Shown here: in pieces, positions 1 through 8,308 of the stretch
How positions within the stretch are numbered: position 1 is the first letter of the stretch
Layout: each line of letters opens with the position of its first letter
Source: an uncultured cyanobacterium
GTDB taxonomy: Bacteria > Cyanobacteriota > Cyanobacteriia > Phormidesmidales > Phormidesmidaceae
Assembly: GCA_938029995.1 (NCBI GenBank)
Contig: CALHGI010000096.1
Coordinates: forward strand, 1-11,222
Length of the DNA: 11,222 nt
Direction: 5' to 3'
Notes under the pieces: generated by a model
What the model was told of the DNA's origin: nothing
The model's input: the letters and a program-made list of their open reading frames with translations, nothing else
Databases searched by the model: none
Translations under genes and position numbers: made by a program

Positions 1-1345
1 GGCCGTGCGACAACAGGCGGCCAGTGGAGATGCGGTGGCCATCGCGCAATACGGCAACCTGGTCAAACGCCATGGCGACATTCTAAAGACCTGTCGGCAG
101 CGCCAGTGGCCACGTCAGCAGGCGACTTGGATCCGGCTTTATCCCTGCGATCTTCGGCCTGGGGTGCTCGACGCCCTAATGGATCGAATCGTGAACTTGG
201 GGTACACCGAAGTCTATGTTGAAGCCTTTTATAATGGCCAGTTACTGATTCCCCAGCGGGATAACCGGACGGCATGGCCCAGCGTGGTACAGCAGCGGGG
301 CTATGAGGATCGGGATCTGTTGGCGGATGCGATCGCAGCAGGCCATAAGCGCGGCATCAAAGTCTATGCCTGGATGTTCACCATGAATTTTGGTTACTCC
401 TATGGGCAACGGGGCGATCGACAACAGGTCTTAGCACGCAATGGCCTGGGGGAAACCACATCAGCATTTGCCAGTCGGGGTGGCAGTAATAACATCGAAG
501 AAATCTTTATCGATCCCTATAACTACCAAGCTCAAAGCGACTACCGCCGCATGCTAGACCTCGTACTGCAGCGAAAACCCGACGGCGTCCTGTTCGACTA
601 CATTCGCTACCCACGGGGCACCGGCAGCCATTCCGTAGCGGGTCAGGTAAACGACCTGTGGATCTATGGCCGTGCCGCCCAGAATGCCTTGCTCCAAAGA
701 GCCTTAAACAATAAAGGACGAGCCCTGATTCAACAATTTCTCTCCCGAGGGTATCTAACCGAAGGAGACCTAACAAAGGTCGATCAACAATTCCCCAATG
801 AAGCAGAACCCCTGTGGCAGAGTCGCCAACCATCTGGCAGCACCAGTGAAGTAGACGTATCCGTACGCCGTCCAGCCCTGCAACTAGAGCTATGGCGATT
901 GAGCGTAGCCCACGCGGTCCAAGGAGTCATTGACTTTCTCAACACCGTCGCCCAGCCCGCACAACAGCAAAACATTCCAGTAGGAGCCGTATTCTTTCCC
1001 ACCGCCAACCAGCCCGTTGGCACCCAAGGCTACGACTCTCGACTCCAGCATTGGAACCGCTTTTCCAAATCCATGAGCTGGCACCCCATGGCCTATAGCA
1101 TCTGTGGCAACACCCGCTGCATTGTGCAAGATGTGCAGATGGTACTGAACCAAAACAGTGCCAGCAATGTTCGCCCAGCCTTGGCAGGCGTGTGGGGCAA
1201 ATCCATTAATAATCGGCCCTCATTAGAAGCCCAAATGAACGCCATTCAGCGAGCGGCTCCTAATATTCAATCGGTCAGTCACTTTGCCTATTCCTGGCAA
1301 GATCCAGAATTTGACCGGGTAAGAAAGTTTTGCACCCTGCCCTAG
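1..1345 (+). CDS. Family 10 glycosylhydrolase-like protein (GHL10 type), 5' end missing
   Basis: The reading frame is open from the first bases (codons from position 2) to TAG at 1343-1345, so the true start is upstream; a GTG at 5 is only the first possible start codon in view. About 447 residues are visible. Numbered from the GTG, the sequence shows a TIM-barrel-like order of motifs: WIRLYPCD, then NLGYTEVYVEAFYNG, then GIKVYAWMF, and the strong signature GVLFDYIRYPRG with D198-Y199-I200-R201-Y202-P203. The DYIRYP motif is characteristic of the GHL10 family (PF02638-like) of putative polysaccharide or peptidoglycan hydrolases. The C-terminal third has WHPMAYSICG and HFAYSWQDPEFDRVR, also typical of cyanobacterial members. 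Such proteins are usually exported or envelope-associated, but any signal peptide would lie outside the window. Substrate is unknown. The family call is firm; enzymatic activity is inferred. Confidence 0.85.
   Translation, partial: AVRQQAASGDAVAIAQYGNLVKRHGDILKTCRQRQWPRQQATWIRLYPCDLRPGVLDALMDRIVNLGYTEVYVEAFYNGQLLIPQRDNRTAWPSVVQQRGYEDRDLLADAIAAGHKRGIKVYAWMFTMNFGYSYGQRGDRQQVLARNGLGETTSAFASRGGSNNIEEIFIDPYNYQAQSDYRRMLDLVLQRKPDGVLFDYIRYPRGTGSHSVAGQVNDLWIYGRAAQNALLQRALNNKGRALIQQFLSRGYLTEGDLTKVDQQFPNEAEPLWQSRQPSGSTSEVDVSVRRPALQLELWRLSVAHAVQGVIDFLNTVAQPAQQQNIPVGAVFFPTANQPVGTQGYDSRLQHWNRFSKSMSWHPMAYSICGNTRCIVQDVQMVLNQNSASNVRPALAGVWGKSINNRPSLEAQMNAIQRAAPNIQSVSHFAYSWQDPEFDRVRKFCTLP
329..336. repeat. HIP1 octamer GCGATCGC
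   Basis: This is the Highly Iterated Palindrome of cyanobacteria, here inside the glycosylhydrolase gene. Its presence supports the cyanobacterial assignment. Confidence 0.8.
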
Positions 1346-1369
1346 CCCAGTGGAGTTCCACCCTAGGGC
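1339..1369 (+). terminator. Hairpin over the glycosylhydrolase stop codon
   Basis: GCCCTAG (1339-1345) and CTAGGGC (1363-1369) form a perfect 7-bp stem, and inside it GTGGA (1350-1354) faces TCCAC (1357-1361). The stop codon TAG is the last triplet of the left arm. No T-run follows, so this is a possible, not canonical, intrinsic terminator or 3' end stabiliser for the gene at 1-1345. Confidence 0.35.
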
Positions 1370-1388
1370 CCGCAGTGGGCATCTTCCA

Positions 1389-1535
1389 TCAGGGCAGCAG
1401 TCGCGACAATATCGCATGGAAATTCTGACTCGGCTCGGATGCATTGAGGGTCCACTTATCATCTAGGGATTGAAACCCAAACAGCACATAGAGCCCCACA
1501 GTAAGGGCTAACGCATGCCATAAACGATGTCTCAC
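1389..1535 (-). CDS. Small hypothetical single-helix membrane protein, 48 aa
   Basis: This is a short minus-strand frame from GTG at 1535 to TGA at 1389-1391. A GAGG motif lies 8 nt before the GTG, which decides this start; another in-frame GTG three codons upstream (1544) would give 51 residues but lacks that spacing. The product has a positive N-terminus (V-R-H-R), one hydrophobic stretch at about residues 5-21 (LWHALALTVGLYVLFGF), then a polar tail of about 27 residues (QSLDDKWTLN and on) ending in LLSRLLP-like sequence (ILSRLLP). The layout suggests a protein with one N-terminal transmembrane helix or an uncleaved signal anchor. It lies downstream of chlH on the same strand, but the strong hairpin at 1837-1879 and 400 nt separate them, so it is probably transcribed alone. 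I do not recognise the family. Against it: short length and no clear promoter. Confidence 0.42.
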   Translation of the reverse strand: MRHRLWHALALTVGLYVLFGFQSLDDKWTLNASEPSQNFHAILSRLLP

Positions 1536-1836
1536 TGTGGTCACCTCAAATCCTCAAACGCTTTATGGCTCTAAAATCGCATCTATCACATTGAGCCGAG
1601 CAACTCATACCCCTTAGAAACATGCCCATTACCGGCAATGCAACTGGCCAATGTGATACACCAATGCCCTGATGTGTCAGAACATAAGCTATAGCTTACG
1701 GGGGTGTATTTATCTCCGTGACTAAATATGTTACGTAAATGAAATTGTCACATTAATAAGATCTACCACTAAGCATAGACTTAAATCAATACGATCGGTC
1801 AAACACCTTTCCTAAAGCAAGAAAACCTCATAAATC

Positions 1837-1879
1837 AACAAGTGCCCCGGGTCTCTAGAAGAGATCCGGGGCACTTGTT
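1837..1879 (-). terminator. Strong hairpin downstream of chlH
   Basis: The arms 1837-1855 and 1861-1879 are complementary over 19 positions around a 5-nt loop, with a GC-rich core GTGCCCCGG / CCGGGGCAC. One position (1851 with 1865) is G-T on the plus strand, so a plus-strand RNA pairs throughout, while the chlH-sense RNA has one C-A mismatch. The hairpin begins about 58 nt after the chlH stop. Only a weak T-run (GTTTTC) follows in the chlH direction, so it is a likely terminator or 3' end stabiliser without the classic U-tract. Confidence 0.6.
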
Positions 1880-1937
1880 CATAGGAAAAGAGGGAGGCGC
1901 TACGAGAAACGGCTAAATGGTCACCCTAAGCGACTGA

Positions 1938-4900
1938 CTATTCCACCCCTTCAATGCGATTTTCGACTTCCTCATAGAGCTCCTGCAAACGCTCAATATT
2001 CTCATCGCTGGTTTCCCAATAGCCGCGACCATTGACTTCCAATAATGTGGTTACCATCCGTCGGAATGAGTTGGGATTTAGATCCATCAGGCGCTTACAC
2101 ATGTCTTCATCGTCAATGAAAGTGGTGTTGGCATCCTCGTAAACCCAGTTATCGACCGCATCAGCCGTCGCCGACCACCCCATGGTGTTGACCAACCGGT
2201 TGGATAGCTCACGAACACCTTCGTAGCCATTGGCCAGCATCCCTTCGTACCACTTAGGATTAAGCAGCTTCGTACGAGAATCTAAGCGCACCGTTTCTGA
2301 CAGCGTCCGCACTTGGGCATTAGCCGTCGTGGTATCAGCCACAAATGAGGTCGGCTTTTTACCATCATCCCTGAGATTAGAGACCACCTTGGTGGGGTCA
2401 GAATCAAAGTAGTGGGAAACATCCGTCAGGGAGATTTCGGAAGAATCCAGGTTCTGGAAGGTGACATCGGCGGTCTTTAGGGTGGCCTCAAACAGGTCAC
2501 GGGACTGATCCATCACCCCAGGGTTATCTGAGTTAAAGGCAAAAGACTTCCGCGTCAAATACATTTCCTGGAGCTCAGCCTCCTCTTCCCAGCTGCTATT
2601 TTCCACCGCCAAGTTGACGTTGGCCGCATAGGAGCCAGACGCATTGGAGAAAATCCGGGTGGCCGCTTCACGCACTGACAACCCCATTTCCTCGGCCTGT
2701 TTCAGGGCATGCTTCCGAACAAAGTTCATTTCCAGGGGTTCATCGGCTTCGGCGGCCATTTTCACCGCCCGATCCAACAGTGCCATCTGGTTAACAAACA
2801 AGTCGCGGAATACACCAGAACAGTTAATCACCACATCAACCCGAGGACGACCCAGCTCCTCTAGGGGAACAATTTCCAGTTTATTCACCCGCCCCAGGGC
2901 ATCAGGAACCGGTTTCACGCCAACGAACCATAGCATTTGGGCCAAGGACTCACCGTAGGTCTTAATGTTGTCGGTGCCCCAAAGCACGGAGGCGATTGTC
3001 TCAGGGTACTGACCGCCATTGTCCTGGCGCTGACGCTCTAGCAGACGATCCACCACCACCTTGGCAGACTGAACGGCTGCGGTGGTGGGAATAGACTGGG
3101 GATCTAGGGCGTGAATATTCTTACCGGTTGGCAACACATCCGGGTTACGAATAGGGTCACCGCCAGGCCCCGGCAGCACGTACTCACCATCCAAAGCCCG
3201 AAGTAAGGAAGCCAACTCGTTATCGGCTACGACCTGCTTTAGACAGAACTGAAGGTAATCAAACAGGGGATTGAGGGCTTCAGGATCCACCTGCTTGTAG
3301 CCCAGGCTATAGAGGGCCTCTACCCAAGGCTCTTTACGCTTACCGAAGTTAAAGAACTTCAGCATGGTTTTCAATGAAACCCGTCCCTCATCGTCCAGTT
3401 GTTCATTAACAATGGCACCAACCGCAGCACGGGTAGCTTCGTTAATTTCAAACAGCAGCTGCACATCATCTAAGGCGCCAAGGTCGCTATTGCGGTAGAT
3501 TTCATCGATATCGCGGCCAATACTCTCAGAGATAATACGCTGCAGACTCTTGAATCCCTCTTCTTCGCGATCAAGGCTGGCGATGTTCACCAACGTGGCC
3601 ACAGCCTCCTCAGCGGTAGGGGGCTTGCCGATGACGTGCAGGCCACAGGGGAGTAGGCGAGATTCGATCTCCATCAGCTTGATGTAAATCTTGCCCACGA
3701 CGGTGTCGCGCTCTTCCTTGCTAATTTCGCTAGCATCTTCCACGTCAGGCAGGTCAACATCTCGATCCAGATTGACCTGACGCGCTTTTTCAATGATGGC
3801 GTTGACAATGGAAACAGCCCGACCGCCTTCCTTAAGGCCCTGGTAGGAACCAATTAGCTCACTGAGTTCCTTTAGCCCCTTGTACAAGCCTGCATTCTCG
3901 GCTGGGGGGGTTAGGTAGCTAATGGTTTGGGCGTAGCCGCGGCGCTTGGCAATGGTGGCTTCAGAGGGGTTGTTGGCGGCGTAGTAATAAAGGTTGGGGG
4001 TGCTGCCAATGAGGTTATCGGGATAGCACTGGCCCGACATGCCCATTTGCTTACCCGGCATAAACTCTAGGGAGCCATGGGTGCCGAAGTGCAGCACTGC
4101 ATCCGCCTTCCAAATTTTCTCAAGGAAAGTGTAGTAGGCGGCAAAGCCATGGTGTGGACTGGCGGAGCGGGAGAACAGCAGCCGCATGGGGTCACCTTCG
4201 TAACCAAAGGTGGGTTGTACACCAATGAACAGATTGCCGTAGGCCTTACCGTATACCAACAGATTTTGACCATCGGTATTGAGGGTGCCTGGCGGCGGCC
4301 CCCAGTTCTCTTCTAGGCGTTCGGAATAGGGCGTTAGCTGCTCATACTCAGCCACCGACATGCGATAGGCAATGTTTAACTCAGGACTGTTGTACTGGGC
4401 TTGGGCATCGTTAATCACCTCCAGCATTAAAGCTTCTGGAGAGTCCGGCATACCCTCAATGGTGTACCCACCGACCTTCATGTCTTCCATGGCTCGATAA
4501 ATGGAACCAAAGACATTGAGATAGGCAGCAGTACCCACATTTCCCTTATCGGGGGGGAAACTAAATACGGTGATGGCCAGCTTCTTCTGAGCTCGGGACA
4601 AACAGCGCAGATTAGCCCACTTGAGCGCTCGCTGGGAGATGGCCGCCACCCGATCTTGCAGGGTGATGGCACGGCCGGTCAATCCGTCACGACCAGACGC
4701 CACAATGGGCTCGATGGCACCATCAAGCTCTGGAATGGCCATTTGCAATGCCACTTGAATAGGATGCAAGCCAAGGTCGCTATCTTCCCATTCCTCGGTG
4801 GTTTGGAACACCAAGGGCAGGGCGACCATGTAGGGTCGGTTGAGGCGCTGCAATGCTTCAATGGCCTTGGGATGATCTTGGCGAGCCGGACCACCCACAA

Positions 4901-5933
4901 GGGCAAACCCCGTCAAGGAGACGACTGAATCGACCACGGGTTCTTGGGTGACTGGCTCATAGAAGTATTGCTCTACGGGCTTGGAAAAATCTAGGCCGCC
5001 GGCAAATACAGGAATCACCCGAGCACCCAGGTATTCTAGTTCCTGCACCATGGACACATAGTGGGCTTCGTCCCCAGTGACCAGGTGAGTGCGCTGTAGC
5101 ACCAAGCCCACACAGGGGGCCTGATCTCGCTTGTGGGAAGCGGGCAGATCTTGGCGAGAGCTATACCAATTGAGGTACTCCTTGATGTCCTCATACATGG
5201 AGGGGGCGAGGGGGTGCCAAATCCCGGTGTCAGGGTAAGTGACGGGATCTTGGTAATCCATGCTCTCGGGAGCGCCGTCAATTTCCTTGTCACCGAACAT
5301 GTAGCGATCGGCCAGCATGAGCATGAAGTTCTCCAGATTTTCAGGAGAGCCCCCCAGCCAATACTGGAAACTCAGCATAAAATTACGCGCATCCTGCGCC
5401 TTATCCGAAGGCAGGTATTTCAACACTTTTGGCAGGGTGCGAAGGAGCTTGAGCATGGCGTCTTCAAAGCTGCCACCCTGCTTTTGGCGGCGCTTTTTCA
5501 TAAATTCGCCGATGGCGCTCTTGGACTGCCCCAACTGGGCCATGGAGAAGCTGCCCATCTTGTTTAGGCGCATCACCTGGGGCATAGATGGGAAGACCAC
5601 TGCCACATCAAGGGTTTCACGGTGTGGCTTAACAGCCGCGACCACCTTTTCAGCCAGTTCTTCAATAAATATTAGGGAGGCGACGAAGACGTTAGCTTCA
5701 GAAACGTCTTTTTTAAATGCCTCGTAGTTGCCGTTATCGCGAAGCTCTTCAATCAGGTAACCACTAACCTCAACTGCAATGTGGGGATTGTTGGCGTTGA
5801 TGGATTTGACAGCGGCAGATAGAGCGCTTTGATACTGTGGCTCTAATACGACATAAACCACTTTCATCAAGGACCGTTCGCCAAGATTCTCGGGTGAGAT
5901 GTGTCTCACGGTGGGCTTGACGTTGGTGAACAT
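1938..5933 (-). CDS. chlH: Magnesium chelatase large subunit ChlH
   Basis: This 1331-residue protein is the porphyrin-binding subunit of magnesium chelatase. With ChlI and ChlD it inserts Mg2+ into protoporphyrin IX at the cost of ATP, the first committed step toward chlorophyll. The length matches the usual cyanobacterial ChlH (about 1330). The N-terminus ([12 protein letters not shown], then [18 protein letters not shown]) begins the DUF3479-type region, about residues 20-190. The rest is the CobN/magnesium chelatase domain, with the signature [20 protein letters not shown] starting at H615 and followed by [20 protein letters not shown]. Further family blocks are [20 protein letters not shown] and the C-terminal [20 protein letters not shown]. 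The ATG is supported by a GAGGAAGGAG ribosome binding site 9 nt upstream. The gene is intact, and the nearby genes do not look like chlI or chlD. It is transcribed away from the CSP41b homologue across a 550-bp gap. Cyanobacteria can carry a second ChlH-like paralogue, which cannot be excluded here. Confidence 0.98.
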   Translation of the reverse strand: MFTNVKPTVRHISPENLGERSLMKVVYVVLEPQYQSALSAAVKSINANNPHIAVEVSGYLIEELRDNGNYEAFKKDVSEANVFVASLIFIEELAEKVVAAVKPHRETLDVAVVFPSMPQVMRLNKMGSFSMAQLGQSKSAIGEFMKKRRQKQGGSFEDAMLKLLRTLPKVLKYLPSDKAQDARNFMLSFQYWLGGSPENLENFMLMLADRYMFGDKEIDGAPESMDYQDPVTYPDTGIWHPLAPSMYEDIKEYLNWYSSRQDLPASHKRDQAPCVGLVLQRTHLVTGDEAHYVSMVQELEYLGARVIPVFAGGLDFSKPVEQYFYEPVTQEPVVDSVVSLTGFALVGGPARQDHPKAIEALQRLNRPYMVALPLVFQTTEEWEDSDLGLHPIQVALQMAIPELDGAIEPIVASGRDGLTGRAITLQDRVAAISQRALKWANLRCLSRAQKKLAITVFSFPPDKGNVGTAAYLNVFGSIYRAMEDMKVGGYTIEGMPDSPEALMLEVINDAQAQYNSPELNIAYRMSVAEYEQLTPYSERLEENWGPPPGTLNTDGQNLLVYGKAYGNLFIGVQPTFGYEGDPMRLLFSRSASPHHGFAAYYTFLEKIWKADAVLHFGTHGSLEFMPGKQMGMSGQCYPDNLIGSTPNLYYYAANNPSEATIAKRRGYAQTISYLTPPAENAGLYKGLKELSELIGSYQGLKEGGRAVSIVNAIIEKARQVNLDRDVDLPDVEDASEISKEERDTVVGKIYIKLMEIESRLLPCGLHVIGKPPTAEEAVATLVNIASLDREEEGFKSLQRIISESIGRDIDEIYRNSDLGALDDVQLLFEINEATRAAVGAIVNEQLDDEGRVSLKTMLKFFNFGKRKEPWVEALYSLGYKQVDPEALNPLFDYLQFCLKQVVADNELASLLRALDGEYVLPGPGGDPIRNPDVLPTGKNIHALDPQSIPTTAAVQSAKVVVDRLLERQRQDNGGQYPETIASVLWGTDNIKTYGESLAQMLWFVGVKPVPDALGRVNKLEIVPLEELGRPRVDVVINCSGVFRDLFVNQMALLDRAVKMAAEADEPLEMNFVRKHALKQAEEMGLSVREAATRIFSNASGSYAANVNLAVENSSWEEEAELQEMYLTRKSFAFNSDNPGVMDQSRDLFEATLKTADVTFQNLDSSEISLTDVSHYFDSDPTKVVSNLRDDGKKPTSFVADTTTANAQVRTLSETVRLDSRTKLLNPKWYEGMLANGYEGVRELSNRLVNTMGWSATADAVDNWVYEDANTTFIDDEDMCKRLMDLNPNSFRRMVTTLLEVNGRGYWETSDENIERLQELYEEVENRIEGVE

Positions 5934-5942
5934 GCAGTTTGA

Positions 5943-5952
5943 CTCCTTCCTC
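5943..5952 (-). promoter_or_regulatory. chlH ribosome binding site
   Basis: On the minus strand this reads GAGGAAGGAG, a strong match to the anti-Shine-Dalgarno complement, with 9 nt before the ATG at 5933. It fixes the start codon used for chlH. Confidence 0.8.
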
Positions 5953-6146
5953 GGGGGTTTTCTCTTCTGTAAATCTGATTAGGGTGATGACTGCCGGTTG
6001 GGCTAGAAATTCCAGCAACTCGGCATTACTGGTTAGGCTGATTTAGATGGTCCATATAGCCCCCAGCAATTACAAAACTGTTTGCAAAAAATACTTTACA
6101 AAAGCGAAGCAAATACTGTAATGAGAAACATTCCACAACATCTAAA

Positions 6147-6162
6147 TAGGTTTTTAAACCTA
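6147..6162. promoter_or_regulatory. Perfect 16-bp palindrome, possible operator
   Basis: TAGGTTT (6147-6153) and AAACCTA (6156-6162) are exact inverted repeats around TT. The symmetric, short-spaced form is typical of binding sites for dimeric regulators. It lies about 215 bp before the chlH start and 320 bp before the start of the CSP41b homologue. I cannot name the regulator. Confidence 0.35.
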
Positions 6163-6244
6163 CTGTGTTTGTATCAGAAAATCCCGTCTCACTAGGGATA
6201 CAGCTGCGGATGCGATACAAAATTACATATTGCTCTTCTATTCT

Positions 6245-6262
6245 TGTAACGAATTTGTTACA
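6245..6262. promoter_or_regulatory. Perfect dyad TGTAAC-N6-GTTACA, possible operator
   Basis: The arms TGTAAC (6245-6250) and GTTACA (6257-6262) are exact inverted repeats separated by GAATTT. The pattern contains GTA and TAC triplets 10 nt apart. The cyanobacterial nitrogen regulator NtcA prefers GTA-N8-TAC, so this has the wrong spacing for a consensus site. A dimeric regulator site is the likeliest reading, with the factor unknown. Confidence 0.35.
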
Positions 6263-6307
6263 CAAGCAGAGAGTGTCACTATCCTTATACTTCAAATAAA
6301 GTAAAAA

Positions 6308-6313
6308 TATAAG
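6308..6313 (+). promoter_or_regulatory. Candidate -10 hexamer for the CSP41b homologue
   Basis: TATAAG matches the sigma-70-type -10 consensus at five of six positions and points toward the gene at 6484, which would leave a leader of roughly 165 nt. No good -35 hexamer lies at the normal distance (6285-6290 reads TTATAC), so this is tentative. Confidence 0.22.
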
Positions 6314-6483
6314 ACTTGACAAAACATGGCTTGGGTAAATGGTCTTTTTTGGGCCATTGTTCGCGCAATCAAATTGATGCTTATTAAGAGGTTGGGCTCG
6401 ATGCTACTTTGCGCAGGGAACAATTTTCCATAAGATCTGGGGGTAGGGCGATAATTCTCTGAATCTTTTTTGGGTGGCTGGCT

Positions 6484-7401
6484 ATGCGCATTTTGGTGAT
6501 GGGTGGGACTCGGTTTATTGGGGTATATCTGACTCGGTTATTGATGGAGGCTGGCCATGAGGTGACGCTGCTCAACCGGGGAAATCGGCCTGGACCTGCT
6601 GGGGTGGAGGTGGTGAGGTGCGATCGCAAGTCCCCCGATGCCCTCAAGGCCGCCCTATCCGGCAGAACCTTTGACACCATCTATGACAACAACGGTCGCG
6701 AGCTAACGGATACCAAGCCCCTAGTCCAACTGTTTAGTGGCACCGTCAAGCAATTTATATACGTCAGTTCCGCCGGAGTTTATGCAAAAAGCGATCAGAT
6801 GCCCCACCGGGAGGGCGATCCCGTTGATCCCAACAGTCGTCATAAGGGAAAACATCACACCGAAGACTATCTAATTAGGCAAGGCATTCCCTTCACCTCA
6901 ATTCGCCCCGTCTACATCTATGGTCCGCAGAACTATAACCCAGTAGAAAAATGGTTCTTTGATCGCCTGAGCCATGATCGACCGCTGTTAATTCCCGGCG
7001 ATGGCCAATCCATCACTCAGCTAGGTCACTGCGAAGATTTGGCACGCGCTATGGTGGCGGTTTTAGACAATCCCAAAGCCATCGGACAAATTTACAACAT
7101 CTCAGGCGATCGCTATGTCACCTTCAATGGGCTGGCCCATGCCTGTGCGAGCGCCATGGGTAAACCATCTCCCGATCTGCGCCATTACGACCCCAAGCAG
7201 TTTGACTTTGGTAAGCGCAAAGCATTTCCCATGAGGGTGCAGCACTTTTTTGCCGCCATTGACAAAGCCCAAAAAGACTTGAATTGGTCCCCCAGATATA
7301 GTTTGGTTAGCGGGTTAAGGGATTCCTATCAAAACGACTATCTAAAGTCAGATCAATCGGTGGACTTTGATTTAGACGAACAAATTTTAGCCATGACCTA
7401 G
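6484..7401 (+). CDS. CSP41b-type NAD-dependent epimerase/dehydratase family protein
   Basis: The 305-residue protein has an N-terminal Rossmann motif MRILVMGGTRFIG (GGTRFIG, residues 7-13) of the extended short-chain dehydrogenase fold. Blocks SRHKGK (118-123), TSIRPVYIYGPQNYNPVE (138-155), QLGHCEDLA (179-187), YNISGDRYVTF (204-214) and FDFGKRKAFP (240-249) closely match, from memory, the chloroplast stem-loop binding protein CSP41b and its cyanobacterial homologues. Plant CSP41 proteins bind RNA and associate with ribosomal and photosynthetic transcripts; a similar role here is inferred. The usual catalytic Tyr-x3-Lys is Arg119-x3-Lys123, as in plant CSP41b, which argues against ordinary sugar-epimerase activity. 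The ATG at 6484 is the first in-frame ATG after an in-frame TGA at 6460, but no clear ribosome binding site precedes it. It is divergent from chlH and likely monocistronic. Confidence 0.9.
   Translation: MRILVMGGTRFIGVYLTRLLMEAGHEVTLLNRGNRPGPAGVEVVRCDRKSPDALKAALSGRTFDTIYDNNGRELTDTKPLVQLFSGTVKQFIYVSSAGVYAKSDQMPHREGDPVDPNSRHKGKHHTEDYLIRQGIPFTSIRPVYIYGPQNYNPVEKWFFDRLSHDRPLLIPGDGQSITQLGHCEDLARAMVAVLDNPKAIGQIYNISGDRYVTFNGLAHACASAMGKPSPDLRHYDPKQFDFGKRKAFPMRVQHFFAAIDKAQKDLNWSPRYSLVSGLRDSYQNDYLKSDQSVDFDLDEQILAMT
6620..6627. repeat. HIP1 octamer in the CSP41b homologue
   Basis: GCGATCGC extended to a 10-bp palindrome (TGCGATCGCA), early in the coding region where it spans Cys46-Asp-Arg-Lys. Confidence 0.8.
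7106..7113. repeat. Second HIP1 octamer in the CSP41b homologue
   Basis: GCGATCGC encodes the Gly-Asp-Arg of ISGDRYV, a conserved block of the protein, so it fits within strong coding constraint. Confidence 0.8.
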
Positions 7402-8225
7402 GGCCTCATTATTGCCCCCATAGTCTAGAAAAAGTCTCGAGTGTTGGAGCTAGGGGCGTCCATAACCAAGAGTTTGAGTAAACCTTAGGTGGGGTGCCCC
7501 TTAGTGCCAGAAAAGCGTTAAGTCGTCACTTAAGCTCCTAAAAAATTAATCGGCTTCCTAGAAATCATAGAAATCAAATCTCTTTTAGAAAGCCCCTATT
7601 CAAAAGCCATATTCCAGACAAATAAAATAACTTTCAATAAACTCAAATAACTAGTTTAATTGATATTTTAATTAATTCTACTGAGTCTAATTTTTTTATA
7701 CTGAAAATCGCTTACACCGATGTAGTTTTAAATACTTAGCTAATTACAAAAAGCATTGAATTCAAACCATATTGGGTTGATACTTTGATACTTTTTACAG
7801 TAATTACACCTATGACCTAATTGATTTTCTTGGAGCATTAAGCCTGCCTGACCAGATACTTGGATTTAAGCGTTGACCGCTAACCGTTTTGATTCAAGTA
7901 AATCGCCTTAGGTAGCCTTAAAGATTCAAGGGATTCTTTGGTGAATTTTGCATTCGTCATGGGGCAGCTAGGTTTTGTAGAGCCAATTATTTGGGGACAT
8001 CAGCTGAGTAACCTAACTCTTTTGAAATCAGGTTTACAGTTGACCGCTCTACTAAGGTTGAGATGGATTTTAAGCAGTAATTTTTCCCAGAGGTGTTAAT
8101 GTTCATTTCTTGAATAGGTGACTAAAAAACAAATAAAACGCTTTTAGCTGCGTTTAATTCTTGTTATCAAAGAACTCAATTCTAGATTTGAGCTTAACTA
8201 TCCACGGGAATACCATCGATTTTTG

Positions 8226-8253
8226 AGGAATTTCCTATGGGTAGGAGATTCCT
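8226..8253. repeat. 12-bp inverted repeat upstream of the PEP-CTERM gene
   Basis: AGGAATTTCCTA (8226-8237) faces TAGGAGATTCCT (8242-8253) across a 4-nt TGGG loop, with a single T-G position. In plus-strand RNA all 12 positions can pair. It could be part of the leader RNA of the downstream gene or an operator. Confidence 0.45.
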
Positions 8254-8308
8254 GAAATTTCCATCTGCTTTATTTTCAAAAAAACCATCTAATACACCAG
8301 GATAAATC

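Larger units (their letters stand above)
1346..1937. other. Convergent gap between the glycosylhydrolase gene and chlH
   Basis: Besides the small ORF and the two hairpins listed separately, this gap holds a perfect 14-bp palindrome TAAGCTATAGCTTA (1685-1698), a 7-bp dyad with one G-U pair (TGATACA 1654-1660 facing TGTGTCA 1673-1679), an 8-bp palindrome TTACGTAA near 1730-1737, and three TGTGA/TCACA half-sites (1586-1590, 1652-1656, 1748-1752). The half-sites resemble halves of CRP-family operators (TGTGA-N6-TCACA), but no two are correctly spaced to make a full site. These elements lie upstream of the small minus-strand ORF and could be its control region. I see no RNA gene. Confidence 0.4.
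5934..6483. other. Divergent intergenic region chlH / CSP41b homologue
   Basis: This 550-bp AT-rich gap between two divergent genes must hold both promoters. It contains the chlH ribosome binding site, two perfect dyads (listed separately), and an imperfect direct repeat on the plus strand (GCAAAAAATACTTTAC and AGCAAATACTGTAA, roughly 6080-6123). A TTGACA hexamer lies at 6316-6321 without a good -10 at the right spacing. The minus strand has a 98-codon TTG-start frame (6026-6322) that I do not accept as a gene. Confidence 0.6.

Noticed and set aside
5133..5727. Overlapping 144- and 136-codon frames antisense to chlH
   Set aside because: Both are mirror frames of conserved chlH codons, with low-complexity translations and no upstream signals.
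6245..6262. NtcA binding site
   Set aside because: The GTA and TAC triplets are 10 nt apart rather than the required 8, so I call it only an unassigned dyad.
6316..6321. Consensus TTGACA as a -35 for the CSP41b homologue
   Set aside because: No acceptable -10 occurs 15-19 nt downstream (6339-6344 reads ATGGTC), so the hexamer alone is not promoter evidence.
6026..6322. 98-codon minus-strand frame upstream of chlH
   Set aside because: It needs a TTG start, lacks a ribosome binding site, covers both dyads and has an irregular composition with scattered Cys. It is more likely an open frame by chance in AT-rich promoter DNA.
7895..7975. 26-codon minus-strand frame MTNAKFTKESLESL... and its continuation after TAG
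   Set aside because: It is too short, interrupted, and without a ribosome binding site. It could be a decayed gene fragment, but nothing in the sequence proves it.
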